Shown here in pieces: positions 15,001 to 27,700 of a stretch of 64,000 bases of DNA. The notes beneath the pieces are model-generated. The model worked only from the letters and a program-made list of their open reading frames with translations, did not search any database and was not told where the DNA came from. The stretch's first letter is position 1. Each line of letters begins with the position of its first letter. A program made the position numbers and the translations under genes. The stretch spans positions 44,653 through 108,652 of the forward strand of contig JAYMTL010000059.1 in NCBI GenBank assembly GCA_036897445.1, read 5' to 3'. The stretch comes from Pelargonium tetragonum (Eukaryota > Streptophyta > Magnoliopsida > Geraniales > Geraniaceae).

Positions 15001-16682
15001 GAGCTTTGTATTATAACTCCTTTTAAAAACTGGAAATTCTTCTTGTATTGGACCAGTACCAGGGCTTTCTCTTCTATTGTGCTTGTGAGCTCGGTAGGTT
15101 TCTATTTTTATACTGAGTAGAGATTCGTTTATCTAAACCAAGATCCTTTAGCTAGGATCGGCATAACTCTTACGAATACTCTTACAAGTTTTGTAGATAT
15201 ACATAGCATAAAACAAAGTTTCTTGACTTATTAAGTACTTGTCGATTCCGGGAAGAACCTACTGTTGAAGAAGATCTAACTTGAGGTCTTTTGGGACATA
15301 GAAAATAAGGGTCCTTTTTCTTAATAAGCTTAATAATAAAGTAGTAACTAAAATTCCGGGCTTCCTTAACGTTCTATAAAAAGGGGATATACCGCAGCTG
15401 CTAAAAGAAAAAGAACCCATAAAAATTCCTATTTTATTAATTTGAGATCAAGCGCTGTACTCTCATGTCAAAGCAGAGTCAAAAGGAGAGAGACCCCCGT
15501 CGATTAAGCAGGTTATAAAGAAAAGTAATAATTAAATACTATAAGGAACAAACTATGTATAATTCTAAATCCTGATAAAAGCAAGTGCTACGTGAGTGCC
15601 AAAAGAAACTAGGAGAAATTTACTAAATATACGGGATTTCTAAATATAAATATCTAAACTAGAGAATTCCAGGGCTTAATAAAAGCTAAAAATCCTACAG
15701 TGAGGGTCGGTCAGGCAGAAAGAGCTTTATTCAAGTTAAACAGTTCTAAGAAAAAAAGTCCATATATTTCCTATGCAAAGGGTGTTGGTACAGCTATAAA
15801 ATATTTAGTTACTCAACTAAAAAAAGTTTTTTTTGAGATAAATCGACCCCACTCTTTTCTCTCAAATCAAAAGCAATAGAACAAGGTTCTCCTCTGTTAA
15901 AACCTTTTCCAGAATATTTAAATTTCTGAGGCCCTTTTTATAATTAAAAAGTAAGGGAACTCCCTAAATTGCATTTGGTAAGTCAACAAGAAATAACTTT
16001 GATAGGCTAGACTCGGTATTTTTTTTAAGCTCAGTAGGGTTCCTATCTCCTAGTCCTAAAGAAAGCATTTACGAGCCAATTTCCTTTGAAAAGGAAATCC
16101 TTGTATATTGTCCAGATAATCTTTGAAAGGAGGGAGTAAGGTTGAATTGCAACAAATAGAAGCATACTTAATTTTAACCATAACGACGAAAATAGAATAT
16201 CTATATAATTAGGTTTTTCCTGCATTTACCTTGTTTTAACAAAGCTCCGCGCATTCTTAGTAAATATCAAAACAAATTATTAAAGTTAGCTCATGACTAA
16301 AGCTTCTAATAATACTCAAAATCTTTGTGAAGCAAGATTCTGTACCTTAGGTATTTAGGGATTTTTTTCTTTCTCATTACTCAGGACAATGCTAGGAAGT
16401 AAATCCCAAGGAAAGTCTAGCATGAATAGCAATAGCATGTGTTCAGTTAAAAATAAATCGCATTTTTCGGCTTTGTAAACTCTTTAAAGTGAGGACTCTT
16501 CCTTTCCCGAATTTACTTAAAAGGAGTGTCTTTTAACTAAGAGACATTTTCAATTCCTTTATCCTTAGATAAACTAAACTATACATATGCCAATATTAGC
16601 TCCTCCACTACCTAGACGCTGGGTTGTCACAAATAGAAATTTTGTCTAGACTGCATTTACAAGATTTTTTCTCCCAAAATTC
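1..16682. other. Gene-free AT-rich tract
   Basis: I see no supportable gene in this stretch. Short AT-rich runs alternate with small G/C clusters and stops occur in every frame. The few ATG/GTG/TTG frames (the longest about 105 codons, minus strand, near 2.5-2.8 kb) match chance expectation, show no motif I recognise and have no shared context. A small patch at 1437-1605 is richer in CTA/ACT words; it gives a 34-codon stretch at 1501-1605 only if TGA is read as Trp, which is too short to call. A 10-bp tandem duplication lies at 904-923. No rRNA, tRNA, promoter pair or terminator was visible to me. Confidence 0.6.
904..923. repeat. 10-bp tandem duplication
   Basis: The unit TTCTGATAGA occurs twice in direct succession. 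It is isolated and short, probably a replication-slippage product, and lies in otherwise featureless sequence. Confidence 0.8.
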
Positions 16683-16685
16683 TTA

Positions 16686-16893
16686 TACCAGATACGTCCT
16701 TTTTATAAAATGACTCTCAGGTTTCTGATTACAGGATAATAAGATGCTAAAGAAAGTTAAGAAGAGTGGTATAGCTATAGGTATCAAGAAACAAGTTCTG
16801 GGTATTCTGAATAAGAATAAGAGAGCTGGTAAGTTTAAGAGTATCAAGACTAAGAAACCCGAGTTAGTCTGAGTACTGAAGTTTTTATTCTAG
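16686..16893. other. Coding-like island, strand unresolved
   Basis: This island lacks the G/C clusters of its surroundings and is strongly purine-rich on the plus strand. On the plus strand an ATG at 16744 opens 42 codons of a very basic, Lys-rich frame (begins MLKKVKKSGIAIG), stopped by TGA at 16870; with TGA as Trp it runs 49 codons to TAG at 16891. On the minus strand the same DNA gives about 68 stop-free codons (16889 down to 16686) with two hydrophobic segments, including FLVLILLNLPALLF and LIPIAIPLFLTFF. Either a basic ribosomal-type peptide or a membrane-protein fragment is possible. Skewed composition alone also yields this basic/hydrophobic pairing on opposite strands, so it does not prove coding. 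I recognise no family. Confidence 0.2.
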
Positions 16894-18271
16894 TTTATTT
16901 AGAATTTAGAGTTAGAAGAGCTAAGTAATGGGTAATCTAAAATCTACTCATATTGATTGGTAATTAGCAAGGGTTTAATCGTGTCCTTTTACGATGCTGT
17001 ACTAGGAAACGCCTTCTACTCTACTAGACTAGAAAAGAACTGATGAGAAGACTCGGGTTACTTACTCAAAAATAATAGAAAAGAAATATTCATGCTTTGG
17101 ATTATACACCTGAAAAAGTCCCTTGACTTTAGAGACTTCCGTATGGGGAATGCCTATTAGTATTCTCAATTTCCTTTAAACTTACCTTTAAGGAAAACTC
17201 CTGCACCTACTCAACTCCTTTTAGGTATTACTTTAAAAACCCAGTTAGCTTTGACTCGTATTTTTAGTTATTTCTTTTTAATTCGCGCTGTCAGTCAAGG
17301 TTTCTCTTTAAAACTCACCTAGGAATATCGGCAAAGCAAAGGGAGTCCTGTAAGTAAATAGTGTCTGCCTTTAACTTTTCCTGTTTACCCTCGGGGAGCT
17401 TGTGCGCGGGACTTTAATGCTACTTGTTGAAGTAAGAAATTGACTTTAATATGCTATGGGTATTTCTATAGATTAAAAAGTCCAGGTTTGGAGGAAACTG
17501 CAAAAAGATTTTTTATAAAGACCAACTTTTAGAGCTTTATAGGAGGTGGCATGTTAATAATTTTAAGCAAATTCTCGGCCTTTCAGGAAATATCTTACCC
17601 TAGAGCTCTTATAAATTATCATTTAAATACGAACTCCTAATCGGGTTGGGTTCTTTTAAAAAGAGTGATAACTCCCGAATGAAATTAAGTCATCTCTAAG
17701 AAGTAATTAATAGTTATAGAGGCGTACAACAAGGAAGACTAAAAAACCCAAAATGTTCGAGAGTTGGGTTTACACACCCCCGGTAGTTAAAGGCCAAATA
17801 TTTTCACTTCAAACGGGATTCTGATAACCTTATCAAAGTCATATAAAAATCAAAAGATATAGGGACTTTTATAAACTTTGGCTGACTATATTTCTTCAAA
17901 AATTTTAAGTTAAAACACCGACGCATTAAGGAAATTCTTTCGTAAAACAGAGGCGGGAATCTTAAGTTATTCGAGGTTTCCCTTTTAGATACTACATCTG
18001 AGCCCTTCTCTATATAGTTGTAATTCCAAAATTCCGGTTATACGAAAAACTCAAGTTTAAGAGGGATAGACTTTCCTAGACCTAGAGAAGCCCCTATACT
18101 TAATAGGAAATTTCTCTTTATATTTAAAAGGAGATATAGCCTGTCCAATAGCGGTAACTTTTGAGACGAGACTTCACACTTTTTATTACTAGTCGGTATC
18201 TTTTATCGCTTATTCGGTTCCAATAAGGATAGGGATTTGAGGCTGTTTATTAGTTTACTCCTTTCTCCAAG

Positions 18272-18571
18272 ATGCAAGTGGTTATAGTCTACCAAAGCTG
18301 TCTTACTTACGGGGTATTGGATCCTGCTTATGGTTCAGGAATTTCATTTAGGGATCCCCTTAGACTGGGAAAGTACGTGATGTATCTCTTTTACTTTACT
18401 TTTGCTTGTCTTGCTTTGTCTAAGAGATTCTTCCTGCCTAAAATAAAAAAGAAACCTGAGCTTGATTGTAGAATGTTGTTACATATTATAGTCCTCTCAT
18501 TACCAGCAAAAGTGCACCGTTCCTTTAAGAGATTTGGGGGCTTTTTATTAGGAGTATTCCTTCCTCTATAA
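18272..18571 (+). CDS. Hypothetical frame, 99 codons, one to two hydrophobic segments
   Basis: An ATG-initiated frame ending in TAA under the standard code. The product would be basic with a hydrophobic stretch at about residues 38-50 (MYLFYFTFACLAL), a Lys-rich linker, and a second hydrophobic patch at the C-terminus (GGFLLGVFLPL). I recognise no family. There is no ribosome-binding-like sequence or partner gene nearby, and the codons do not differ from surrounding DNA. A frame of this length is within chance expectation for 64 kb of this composition, so it may well be spurious. Confidence 0.12.
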   Translation: MQVVIVYQSCLTYGVLDPAYGSGISFRDPLRLGKYVMYLFYFTFACLALSKRFFLPKIKKKPELDCRMLLHIIVLSLPAKVHRSFKRFGGFLLGVFLPL

Positions 18572-19325
18572 AGTCTATCGACGAGTTTTAATTCAGTTAA
18601 TATAAGGAACTGCGAAAAGTATAAGAAACAAAGGAGCCTTTCACATTAAGTTAGTCACGAGCTTCTAGTCGCTTACCTATACTATAAATAATCGAGAGTG
18701 ACCGGCTTTAGGCGTTTACCGAGCAACTATCTGAAATTTCCTGTGTTAGGAACCAGGTCGAAGTAGTTTCTAAAGATTAAAAGGAATTTCAGTTTTATAT
18801 GTTAGTGTACCCATTCTTATTCTGATTACTCACCCAGAGTTTTTTTAAACGAATTTTCAGGACAATCCTTAAACGGGCCTTACCCTTGTGAAAGGATTCC
18901 CCCTTTTTTATTACCTCCAAATTTGAGTAGTATATCCAAGGACTCTGAAAAGCTTAAATAAAAGTCAAAATTGACCGTGTAGCTCTAAAGTTCTCACTTT
19001 GTTTAGTTATTTTTTCTCAAGGATCCCTTACCCCGTTGTCTAGACCCTTCTTCTGAGTATTACTAGATAGCTTGTTTGTTATATTTGACATCATCATTCT
19101 ATTTGACTTCTGAGTCCTCCTTAGCTTTTTGTTTATAAGTAAACTCCTCCTTCCTGAATACAGAGCAAGGTATAAAGTAGAGTTAGCTTTTTTATGATAG
19201 ATGCTCCGTGAATGAGTTGTTAAACCCGTCGACCTCGTCAATAAGGATCCTGGGCAAGGGGAGGGGGCTTTACCTATATTTTTTATTAAACCGAAAAGGA
19301 AGGCGTATCAAGATGAGATTCTTGA

Positions 19326-19613
19326 TTATCCTAGATAGAATAGAGGAGACACACAAAATTTTATAAAATGATTCCCAGCGTTCCTTATGCTCACCCACAC
19401 ACACAAAGTAGGAGTCTTTAATATCATTCCAACTTGTACACTAGCCGGATATCGTGTAAATGCCCCCCTCTCTAACTCTGTATAGAGCTCTCTCCATAAG
19501 TTTAGAGTCAAATTAACAACAAAAAGGATTTGTAATTCCCCGGGTAACCATGCAATTAAACCCAATAAACTAAAAATTGTTAGTAGTACAGGTCGGGTTC
19601 GCCCATAAAGCAA
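19326..19613 (-). CDS. Hypothetical frame, 95 codons, membrane-like N-terminus
   Basis: This frame begins with TTG, has no in-frame ATG near its start, and ends in TAA under the standard code. Residues 8-35 are hydrophobic (VLLTIFSLLGLIAWLP, then LQILFVVNLTLNLW), followed by an acidic/basic stretch (RELYTELERGAF) and a second mildly hydrophobic half. It uses TGG for Trp three times, so it gives no support to a TGA=Trp code. No family recognised and no neighbour supports it. Length alone is compatible with chance; the protein-like look is the only argument in favour. Confidence 0.15.
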   Translation of the reverse strand: MLYGRTRPVLLTIFSLLGLIAWLPGELQILFVVNLTLNLWRELYTELERGAFTRYPASVQVGMILKTPTLCVWVSIRNAGNHFIKFCVSPLFYLG

Positions 19614-21239
19614 TATCCTTGTTTAAAATTCTTTTGGATAGTTAAGAGTTCTTATTTTAGTTTAGTATAGAGAGCGGGTCTTACTAAAGTAAAGTTGGAG
19701 GATTTCAGGTCCTAATAATTAGCAATTAGCTTTGTCGGTGATACACGTTTTTCTTTTTTAGAGCAGCCTGGCTACTTACAATACAAAGTCTTCTTAAATT
19801 CAATAAAAAACCAAGAACTTTTATTCTTAATCTATCAATAACTAGGGAGCATTCCTATTTCCTTGGTCAAGGATCAAGTAACAAATAAAAAGGGATAACC
19901 CAAACTAGCTTGATCTATACAATGCTTTATTAAAGGAATTCTTGACCCAGTAAGGCTTTTTTTCTACATTTCTTATCCTTTTTCATATAATATAATAGAA
20001 TTTTTGGCATACCCTAGAATTACTATCCAAAGATTCTATCACGGTAACTTTTTTATGAAACAGATGAGCTATAATATAAGTAGGAGCATCTGAATTCTGT
20101 ACCCAAAGCATTTTCTTCATCATGATCAACATTAAACACTTACAAAAATAGAAAAAGCGCCTCTTATAGGCCCCTGCTTGAGTAAGAAAGAAATAATTAT
20201 AGCTGCATTAGTTATGGGAAAGTCTTTTTTAACTAGGATACCCCTAAAAGCTCTTCAGGGAAAAAGAAGATGAAACTTTTTACCATACTAACCTTTGAAA
20301 GGCCAGCAGAAAGCTTGATGTATACATTTTTGATAAAGAGGAAGAGTACACACGCAAAAGTAATTGAGCCTGGGTTACTGTTAAATTCAAAAAGTCTAGC
20401 ATGACCATAAAAGCAAGAAAATTTTTGTACAATTTCTAAGCTCTTCAGGTCGGGTCTAGTTGGGTTCTTTTTAATTGTTTATCTCTTGTCAGGGATATTT
20501 GAAACTAGTGGTTACGAGAAAGGGGCTGAGCGTGTCTACTAATATGAGATGGAAATACAGAAGCGTTCCGCGGGATTATAACCTATGCTTCTTATCAGGC
20601 AAAGCCCTTGGCGTGTTATAAAATTATCGGTCCGTACTTTTGGGCAGTTAATATATATATAAGAGTTCATGTACTTTGTTACTAACTTTCAGGCAGGGTT
20701 TGGTATTTGAAAGATGAAGGTCCTCTATTTACTACTCGACGCTACTAATTATAATTAAGGAGTTTACTTTTCCATAGGAATGAACCGGACCTTTAAGTTA
20801 TTCTTAGGCTTGTAATTGAATACCCTAAATTATGCCGTAATTAAAAACTAACTTGACTGCTATATAAAACCTTCCCACTCAAAATTCTTGTACAATCAAA
20901 GGAGGAAAATAAAAAGCTCTGAAAATCTCGAATCATAAAAGCTTGTTAAAGTCCACTTATATACTTATATAATAAATTAAGCACTCGTATTAAAGTATTC
21001 CCCCGCGCGACTCTAAATATCTTACGCAAAAGACTTAAAAAAAGAAGTCTATAAAAGCAGTAAATTATATAATATAAATTAGAAATACATGCCCACAAAA
21101 AATAGGTAACCCCCTCCAGTAACTTGTTTTTCTATATCAAGGTCCTCCCTGCGGGTTCCCTTATTAGCCTTTATTTTGTGTACTTTTAATTACCTATTTA
21201 CAAGCTTGCGCCAGCCCCTTCAATCCAGGAAATCCATTA

Positions 21240-21515
21240 TAAACTAAAGGTGACCCCCGGCTCTGAAGCTTTGACAGCAATATTTGAAGTGACTTTCTCA
21301 AGGCAACAAGGAAAGAATCCCAAACCTGTTTTATCGGCCAAAACGGGACCAACTATAAAAAAGAGTAAAAGGGCTCGTATAAGTGTAAAAAGGTTTAATG
21401 TAAGGGGTAGTAGGAGTGCCCCAATGAGTAGTGAATAGGTAGAACTCTTATTAAGATTTTTTGAAGTTATGAAGTATGCATTTCTTGCCCCCGATATGCT
21501 ACCCGCCCCGCTATT
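21240..21515 (-). other. Stop-free 92-codon frame without ATG, hydrophobic core
   Basis: On the minus strand a frame runs from after TAA (21516-21518) to TAA at 21237-21239 with no TAG or TGA inside. The central part is hydrophobic over about 30 residues (LLIGALLLPLTLNLF, then ALLLFFIVGPVLA), followed by a Gly/Cys-containing tail (TGLGFFPCC). There is no ATG in frame, so it would need an alternative start, or to be an internal gene fragment. The plus strand has a basic 62-codon frame over 21250-21438 that is probably its shadow. I recognise no family, and about a dozen stretches this long are expected by chance in the window. Confidence 0.15.
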
Positions 21516-24210
21516 TTAAGGAAAATTCTAGTTTATGGGCACCTTTCTCTCGGTCTCACTGCGTCATGTACCTATACAGTTAAAGAAAACAACGTTGAAG
21601 TTTGTATTTCAAGCACTCAAGAAATTTCAGTATATATAGTAGAATTTGTATTGCATTCATTTCTATACGGACCCTTTAGGCCCCGGGTATTTAAGCGAGC
21701 TTTCAAAAAGTAACTTAAGCGGAACAAGCTCAAAATCTTAATAAAATATTCAACGAAGAAACAGAGAGACTATAATTTTATCGCGTATGGACTTCACTCT
21801 TTTTTCTTTTTGAAGGGTATAAATGTTAGTCTAGTGAGCTAGAGAGACCCCTTCAAATAGGTCTATATTCTGCTTGGAACACTTATTTCAATAGGATCCT
21901 GTACCGTAGTATACTACTAACAGGGATCCCTTATATAATATAATGAATACAAAAAGTAGAAAGTGAATTTTACAGGCCTCCTTTTTCTATTTTTTTGTAG
22001 ATCTGGAGAGAGCTAGACCCTTATAAGCCCGTTTTTCATTTACCTAGGAGTCTTTTACTAAATCCATTTGTCATTTAAGTGCTTTTACTTTTATAAGGAT
22101 TCCTTTGGTTCGGATCTAAGAGAAGGGTCCTTACCTCTTAAGGAATTTCCTACTGGTGTAAAAAGTTTCCTGTATAGTAACAGGGTTTTTATAATATAAG
22201 AAGCCCCTCTTGAATAATCGTAATATACTAGAGCGCTCTGTACTAGCCAGCCTGCCGAGAATTTCCTCAAAAGGAAAGATAAAGATAGCGGAAACAAAGC
22301 TCTTACTCGTGGATAAGCAACAAAAAGGGGTTTAAAACCCAAAACGAATATAAATAATTATAATAAATAAGTTCTGATTTTTCTAAAGCTCCGGTTTTCA
22401 ATTTAAATGAAAGGGTTAACCTCTAGAAAAGTGAATTGTATTAATATTGCGGATAGCCTTGTATGAATAAAACAGGACCCGATCCCGGAATTTTGCCATA
22501 TATAAAAAGAAGTTTCTCATACTGATTAAAATCTAAGAGAGGTCCTGTTTTAGTAATTGCGAAACCAAATGAGTAGTTTATAAGTATTCTGGTGTTGTAA
22601 AGCGTAGGCTTTTAAAAAATTTGATTATCTTATTGAGAAGGCTCTATCATTTTTTTTACTTTTAAACAAAAACTCAGGAATTTCCTTAGCTTAGAATGCT
22701 TACATTAGCATGTCATTTTAGGCACAAAAAGTGCCCTCGGTTACATATTGGGGTGGCCCATATTATGAGCCCTCCGCTCCCAAGTGAATCCTTAACCACT
22801 TTTTACTCGAGTTGGTGGGATAAAGACTTTGAAGAGAAGGCCTTCATCTATTAAGTAGGTAGCCTTTTTTCTAGGAAATCCCTGAGATTAAGGTTCTGGG
22901 GTGCAGTTATAATTCTAAGTGGGTTTTTACCTAAGGGTCTACACGTGTCATTGTACCGAAAGTCTTATTTTTAAGAAGCCCTTTGAAATAAAGATATAAG
23001 GGATAAGCGTCCGTTCCTCTCCTATATAGGTATAAAACTTCCGCACTCTTAAAACTATTAAAAACACACAGCAATGCGGCGTCAGGTATAGGCCCTAACC
23101 TAGTATGTACAAAAGTTTTTGTTAACTCTGTTTTATAAAGGCGTATTCTATAGTACCTATCCCCAAAAGAAGGGACATTTCTAAGTAGCAAAGAAAGGGG
23201 ATTCTATACCATAACTGTGTTTTTTCGGGCTTTCTAATGAATTTCCGTGTAAAGCGTATAATGATATAAAAGCTCTCGGATGGCAGTTACCCATGCGTAT
23301 TAAGAGTCTCTTTCAGGCCTGCTAGGCGAACACTTACATGTATTAGAGATAAGATAATATTAGACTTTTGCCTATTCCAGCAAAGAGTTCTACACTTCAT
23401 TTATTCACGGCTTACTCTAACGAGGAGACTCCGCATGCTAAATCAAGGAGCCTTTAAAAACGTCTTATAGAATTGGTATTTAATCAATTTGAAGTTCTTT
23501 CTTAAGGTACCTATATTGTTTATTAGAGCCCCTAAGCTTATATAATTAACAACCCTTTTCTAATAGGCGAAATTATCAGTCTACCGGAGTGCCCCAGGTA
23601 AGCCCCTCTCTTGTAACAGAAATGAAACAAGGTGGAGTACCCGTTCTATTTATAGTGGGTACGCTTTTACAATATCCCGTTTTTGCAAGCTAAGGAATCC
23701 AGTACATTTCAGGCCTTTGTAAATTCTTGATACAAGGCACATAATATAGCGGGGCAAATCCCTTTTTTACTTAGATCGCTCAACGGAAGTTTCTTAATTT
23801 AATTCCTTTGTACTACTGAGCTTTTCCCACAGCTGCAGAGGATTGTACCGCCCGTAATATATTTTGTTCGAAATTCTACTTACTTCTAAAAGTAACACTC
23901 TTGAGAAATTTAGGGGAAACTGAACAAGCTTTCTTTTTATTTTATAGAGTACCTTAGCTCTTCTTAGATTCCTAAGAAAAAGGAAGTCCCAAGTTAGCTA
24001 AGCCCTTAGTTCTGTTTTAGACCTCTGTATCGGCTTTACTACTTCCAAAAGTGAAAATCTTACTGACTACTACATAGCATATTCCCATAGGCCTAAGCAA
24101 GACAGGAGTGGAGCCTAAAAGAAAATTTTAACTAACTTGAACAAATCGAAGAACGCTAGAAATTTCTAGATAAAGGTAACCTGAGTCAGGCTTCCCTGCT
24201 AATATAATGC

Positions 24211-24393
24211 ATGGATTTACTCTTTAGAGAATTTGCCCGCGTAAACTTGGCAAGGCACGCAGAAGACTTTATCCTATATTGACTAAAACTAACCCCAAAA
24301 TTGTACTATACTCTTAAGTATTTCCTTCCTATTCTGACTATTCTGATGACTTTGACTCTCCTCTTTAGACTTTTCTATTTTCACTCTGGATAA
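24211..24393 (+). CDS. Possible small membrane-anchored protein (needs TGA=Trp)
   Basis: An ATG frame of 60 codons ending in TAA, open only if the TGA at 24280 is read as Trp, as in many mitochondria (translation table 4). The N-terminal half is amphipathic and charged (MDLLFREFARVNLARHAEDF). The C-terminal part is a single strong hydrophobic segment at about residues 38-55 (YFLPILTILMTLTLLFRLFY). The region 24310-24390 is T/C-rich, unlike its flanks. A second frame starts 26 bases downstream and a hairpin with a T-run follows that, so the two could share a transcript. One-pass mitochondrial subunits of this size exist (Atp8 is one), but Atp8 usually has its membrane segment near the N-terminus, so I make no assignment. 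Chance is a serious alternative. Confidence 0.22.
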
Positions 24394-24419
24394 AAACCTA
24401 TTTACTTAAATAAGACTAA

Positions 24420-24704
24420 AAGCACTTTCCGTTTAAACCTCTAAAAACTCTTCTAAAGAAAAAAAACACCCAGATTCTACTAAAAGCTTCGGATTATTTG
24501 TCCACAAAATACCTAGGAAAACCCATACCTCTCGTACGCTACCAAGCTGCTAATAATAAATCCCACAAAATTGAAAAAAGTTATATGCATCAAAGGGGCT
24601 CTTTAGAGTTAAGCTTATTTACGAAACCGCTTAGAATCGTTTTTCGAGTGTCAAATCTTTCTTTTATACCGAGGTCTTTAATCTTTTATTTAGCCTGTAG
24701 CTAG
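24420..24704 (+). CDS. Hypothetical basic frame followed by a hairpin
   Basis: A 94-codon frame with no stop of any kind until TAG at 24702, entered just after a TAA. No ATG lies near its beginning: TTG at 24498 and an ATG at about codon 44 are possible starts, or it is a fragment. The product is basic and hydrophilic in its first two thirds (many Lys, Ser, Asn) and ends in a mildly hydrophobic segment (SLIFYLACS). A perfect inverted repeat with a T-run begins 13 bases after the stop, the only place in the window where a frame is followed by a terminator-like structure. It lies 26 bases after the 24211-24393 frame, on the same strand. I recognise no family; length alone is chance-compatible. 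Confidence 0.22.
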   Translation, partial: KHFPFKPLKTLLKKKNTQILLKASDYLSTKYLGKPIPLVRYQAANNKSHKIEKSYMHQRGSLELSLFTKPLRIVFRVSNLSFIPRSLIFYLACS

Positions 24705-24716
24705 TTAGGCACTTAT

Positions 24717-24737
24717 AAGAGTTCGAGAACTCTTTTT
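24717..24737 (+). terminator. Perfect hairpin plus T-run
   Basis: The arms AAGAGTTC (24717-24724) and GAACTCTT (24727-24734) pair perfectly around GA and are followed by more T, giving five T in a row up to 24737. The two-base centre means the tip must open to form a loop. This has the form of a factor-independent terminator or a processing hairpin and sits 13 bases after a frame on the same strand. Function is inferred from form and position only. Confidence 0.3.
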
Positions 24738-27700
24738 GTTAGGATAACTCTTCCCAAAAGAACTTCTTCTAAAAAATTTCATTAAGGAGTCATTAGTTAC
24801 TTAGTTTAAAACCTGTTCTAATTTAAGGGCTCCTGCAAAAGCCTCTAATGTAACAGATCTTGAAGAGCTAAACGAAGTGCTACCTTGTTTCTTATAGTAT
24901 CTGGCAAAGTTAGAGAAGGTGCTAGGAAAAGGAAGGGGATTGTCTGCTTGTGTTCTTTAGTTTCCAAGGCTAAAAACTTTAGTAGATAGAAAAGTCTAAA
25001 CCGGAGTCCCTATAGTTAAGTAATTGTAAGAGTTTTAGTTTAGGAAGGTAAAGTAGAATTCGAATTGCTAGTTTATACTAGTAAGGGATCCTATTAACGT
25101 ATTGGAAATTCTAGCACAACGGACCCCTATAGAAAGGAAAAACGGAATCCTCCATATGTTTACTAGCTCTTAGGGGACTCTTATTCAGTATTGAGTTAGA
25201 CTTCTATAAGAATATTGCGTTTAGTTTTTACCTTTTTATTCTAAGCTCTCTTCCTTATCGGGAAGAGAAAGCTCCGTCATGAACCTAGTCAATATGTATA
25301 ATTCCTCCTTTTTTGCTTGAACTATATCTTTCTTGAGATACAAGGAGAAAAAGTCTAAATACTTAAAGAGGATCTTGTACAATAATTAAGTATAAAATAT
25401 CTTAATAAAGAGCAACTCCAAAAACCCTTAAGTGTTGTTAATGTTTTACTTTATAAAAGTATAGCTTAATATAGTAAAAAGTACTACTTCGATAACATAT
25501 AGAAATTCTAGGACTGCCCCTAAAAACAAGTATTTGAAAAACAGGGAATGATTTTTGAGTTTTTACTATAGAATTGACTATATCTGCTAAATATTATACA
25601 CTACTATCCATGATAGAAATTTGTTGAGTCTTATGTGCTTTCTTAATTAGATTACGGATTCTTACTTCGGTACCCTTATTTATAAAGAAGAATACCCCAG
25701 AAACAAGAGATCAGGACTCCCTGGGTTAGAGAGCACAACAAGTTTCCTTAGTTTTTTATAAATTAGAGCTAAGAAATGGGGCCTGGTAGTTAAAAACCCT
25801 TTAAGTACTTCTTTTGATCGTGAGTTTAAATATCTATATAAACCTCACACTCAATTCTCAATTCATAGGACAAGGTCATAGTAGCAAAAGCAAAGAGATG
25901 CCTCCAAAATAAGGGACAGATAGAAAAGAAAATAAAGGAACCTGAGTTAGTTGACTTACTCAGAAAAGAATCTCTATAAATTGACCCTAAACGAAGGAAA
26001 ATCTAGGTAAGAACCCGTAAAACTAAAGTAAAAGAGAGCTCCTATCTGCTTTCTTTTATGCCTCGAAATCAAAGTTTTTCCACTTTGTGGACGTCAAGAA
26101 CCTTTTTACTAATCTAAAGACTAGAATTATAATATAGTATAAGATTTTCTTAAAAAACTTTCCTAACTAAGCGTGCCGCGTTCCTCTTCAGCGATTATAC
26201 ATTGCGTCCTGGAAATAAAAAAAGGAATTTGCGACTTTAACATATCTAGGATTTTTTTCCTTTATCTTTTTATATTATAATAGAAATTTTACTACATGAA
26301 TAGCATATAACGAGGAATCTTCCTAAACTCATGTTAGCAGAGTAATCTGAAACTATTTACTATATTTCTACGACCCAAATATAAAGGACCCCTTTTTACT
26401 GGACTTGTTTTTGAACCCCTGTTATTTCTTGCTGATAATTAATTATTCTAATTTCAATTCCAAGTTCTTTCTTAGCAGTAAGCCTAGAATACCCCTGAGA
26501 AGAGTATATCAACTTCTTTTTATATGTATGAGTGATTTCACAAAAATACGGGTAGACAGTCCAACTTTTTTAGTTTCTTAATATACAGAAAGAATGCACT
26601 AAGATTTTAGACCCAAACAAGATAAGGCCCTTACTTGTTGTAGCTTCAGTTCCCGTAATTAGATATTTTATCTTAGAGCTCCTATAAGTTGCACTTTGTT
26701 TTAGCGAAAGCTTTTGGGGTATATACCTTATTCGAAAAGCGGGTCGGAAATTATATATAGTAAACTTCAAGGGTCCCTGCAAGTATCTACTAAAAGTTAA
26801 GAATTCCTGCATCAATAAATATAAGGACCCGCCTTTGTTCTTCTGCAAGAGTTTAGATGCTATTAAATGTTAAAAGCAACTTTAGTATATTACGTAATTC
26901 CCGGACTTCTTCAACGAATTGTTTTATGTTAGACCCTATTTATCCCGGTGTCCTCCTATTCGGTTTTTTCTTCCTTCTTTGAAAAGAATTCTCGGTATAA
27001 CTTAGTTCTTAATTTTTTACAAGATTCTCTTTTTCATTTCTACTAAGAAATTTCTGAAACCACAGGATTTCTATAAAATTCAAATTTAAAAATTTCTGGG
27101 TCTCTTGTAAAAGGAGCACTCACTGCAGCTTCCTTGATGTGAAGAGAAATCTATGTCAAGTATAAAACTTCTTCAATCTTCAATACTGATAAAAGACTGG
27201 AACTTAAGCTCAATTGCGAATCTATAAAAGTAGATACTCCATAGGATACCCGAGAGGGCCTTCAATATAATTACCCGAAACTTAAAAAAGAAAAATGAGT
27301 AGCAGGAGCCCCTAGAGAAACACAAGACAAGGTGCATAAATAAAAGAACTGCAAAATCTCTATATATACAAGTTTCCCGTTTTTATAACCTTCAGTAATC
27401 TCATATAGTATCCTTTTTATATCTAAGGGGGCTCTTAAAATCTTCCCTGTTTACTAGATTTTTAATAATTTAATAAGAGGAGCACCCATTTTGGAAAGGG
27501 AAAGTTTTACAATCTATAACGAATTCTGAGGTTTCCTCTTTTTTGGAGATTCATTAGAATCGAGGCTCTTTCCCGGGTATTAAGGTAATAAGAATATTTG
27601 TCTATAAATAAGTAACCGTAGTATTCGCGTTTTCAAATCTTTTTGAAGTCCTTCTGGAAATACAAATATGTATAGCACTATCTTTCTCCTCATTAAAAGG

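Larger units (their letters stand above)
16894..24210. other. Mostly gene-free tract with three isolated frames
   Basis: Apart from the three doubtful frames listed separately (18.3, 19.3 and 21.2 kb), this stretch shows the uniform intergenic texture: stops in all frames, no repeats longer than about 15 bp that I could spot, no RNA gene. A string TTGTACCGCCCGT at 23843-23855 recalls the 3' end of small-subunit rRNA but lacks the rest of that motif and its neighbours, so it is not called. Confidence 0.5.

Noticed and set aside
22931-23191. 86-codon minus-strand frame, and an 83-codon one at 22091-22342
   Set aside because: No recognisable family features and no change of texture relative to the flanks; probably chance frames.
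23843-23855. TTGTACCGCCCGT, similar to the decoding-site end of small-subunit rRNA
   Set aside because: Lacks the ACACACC core and all other conserved rRNA segments nearby; likely coincidence.
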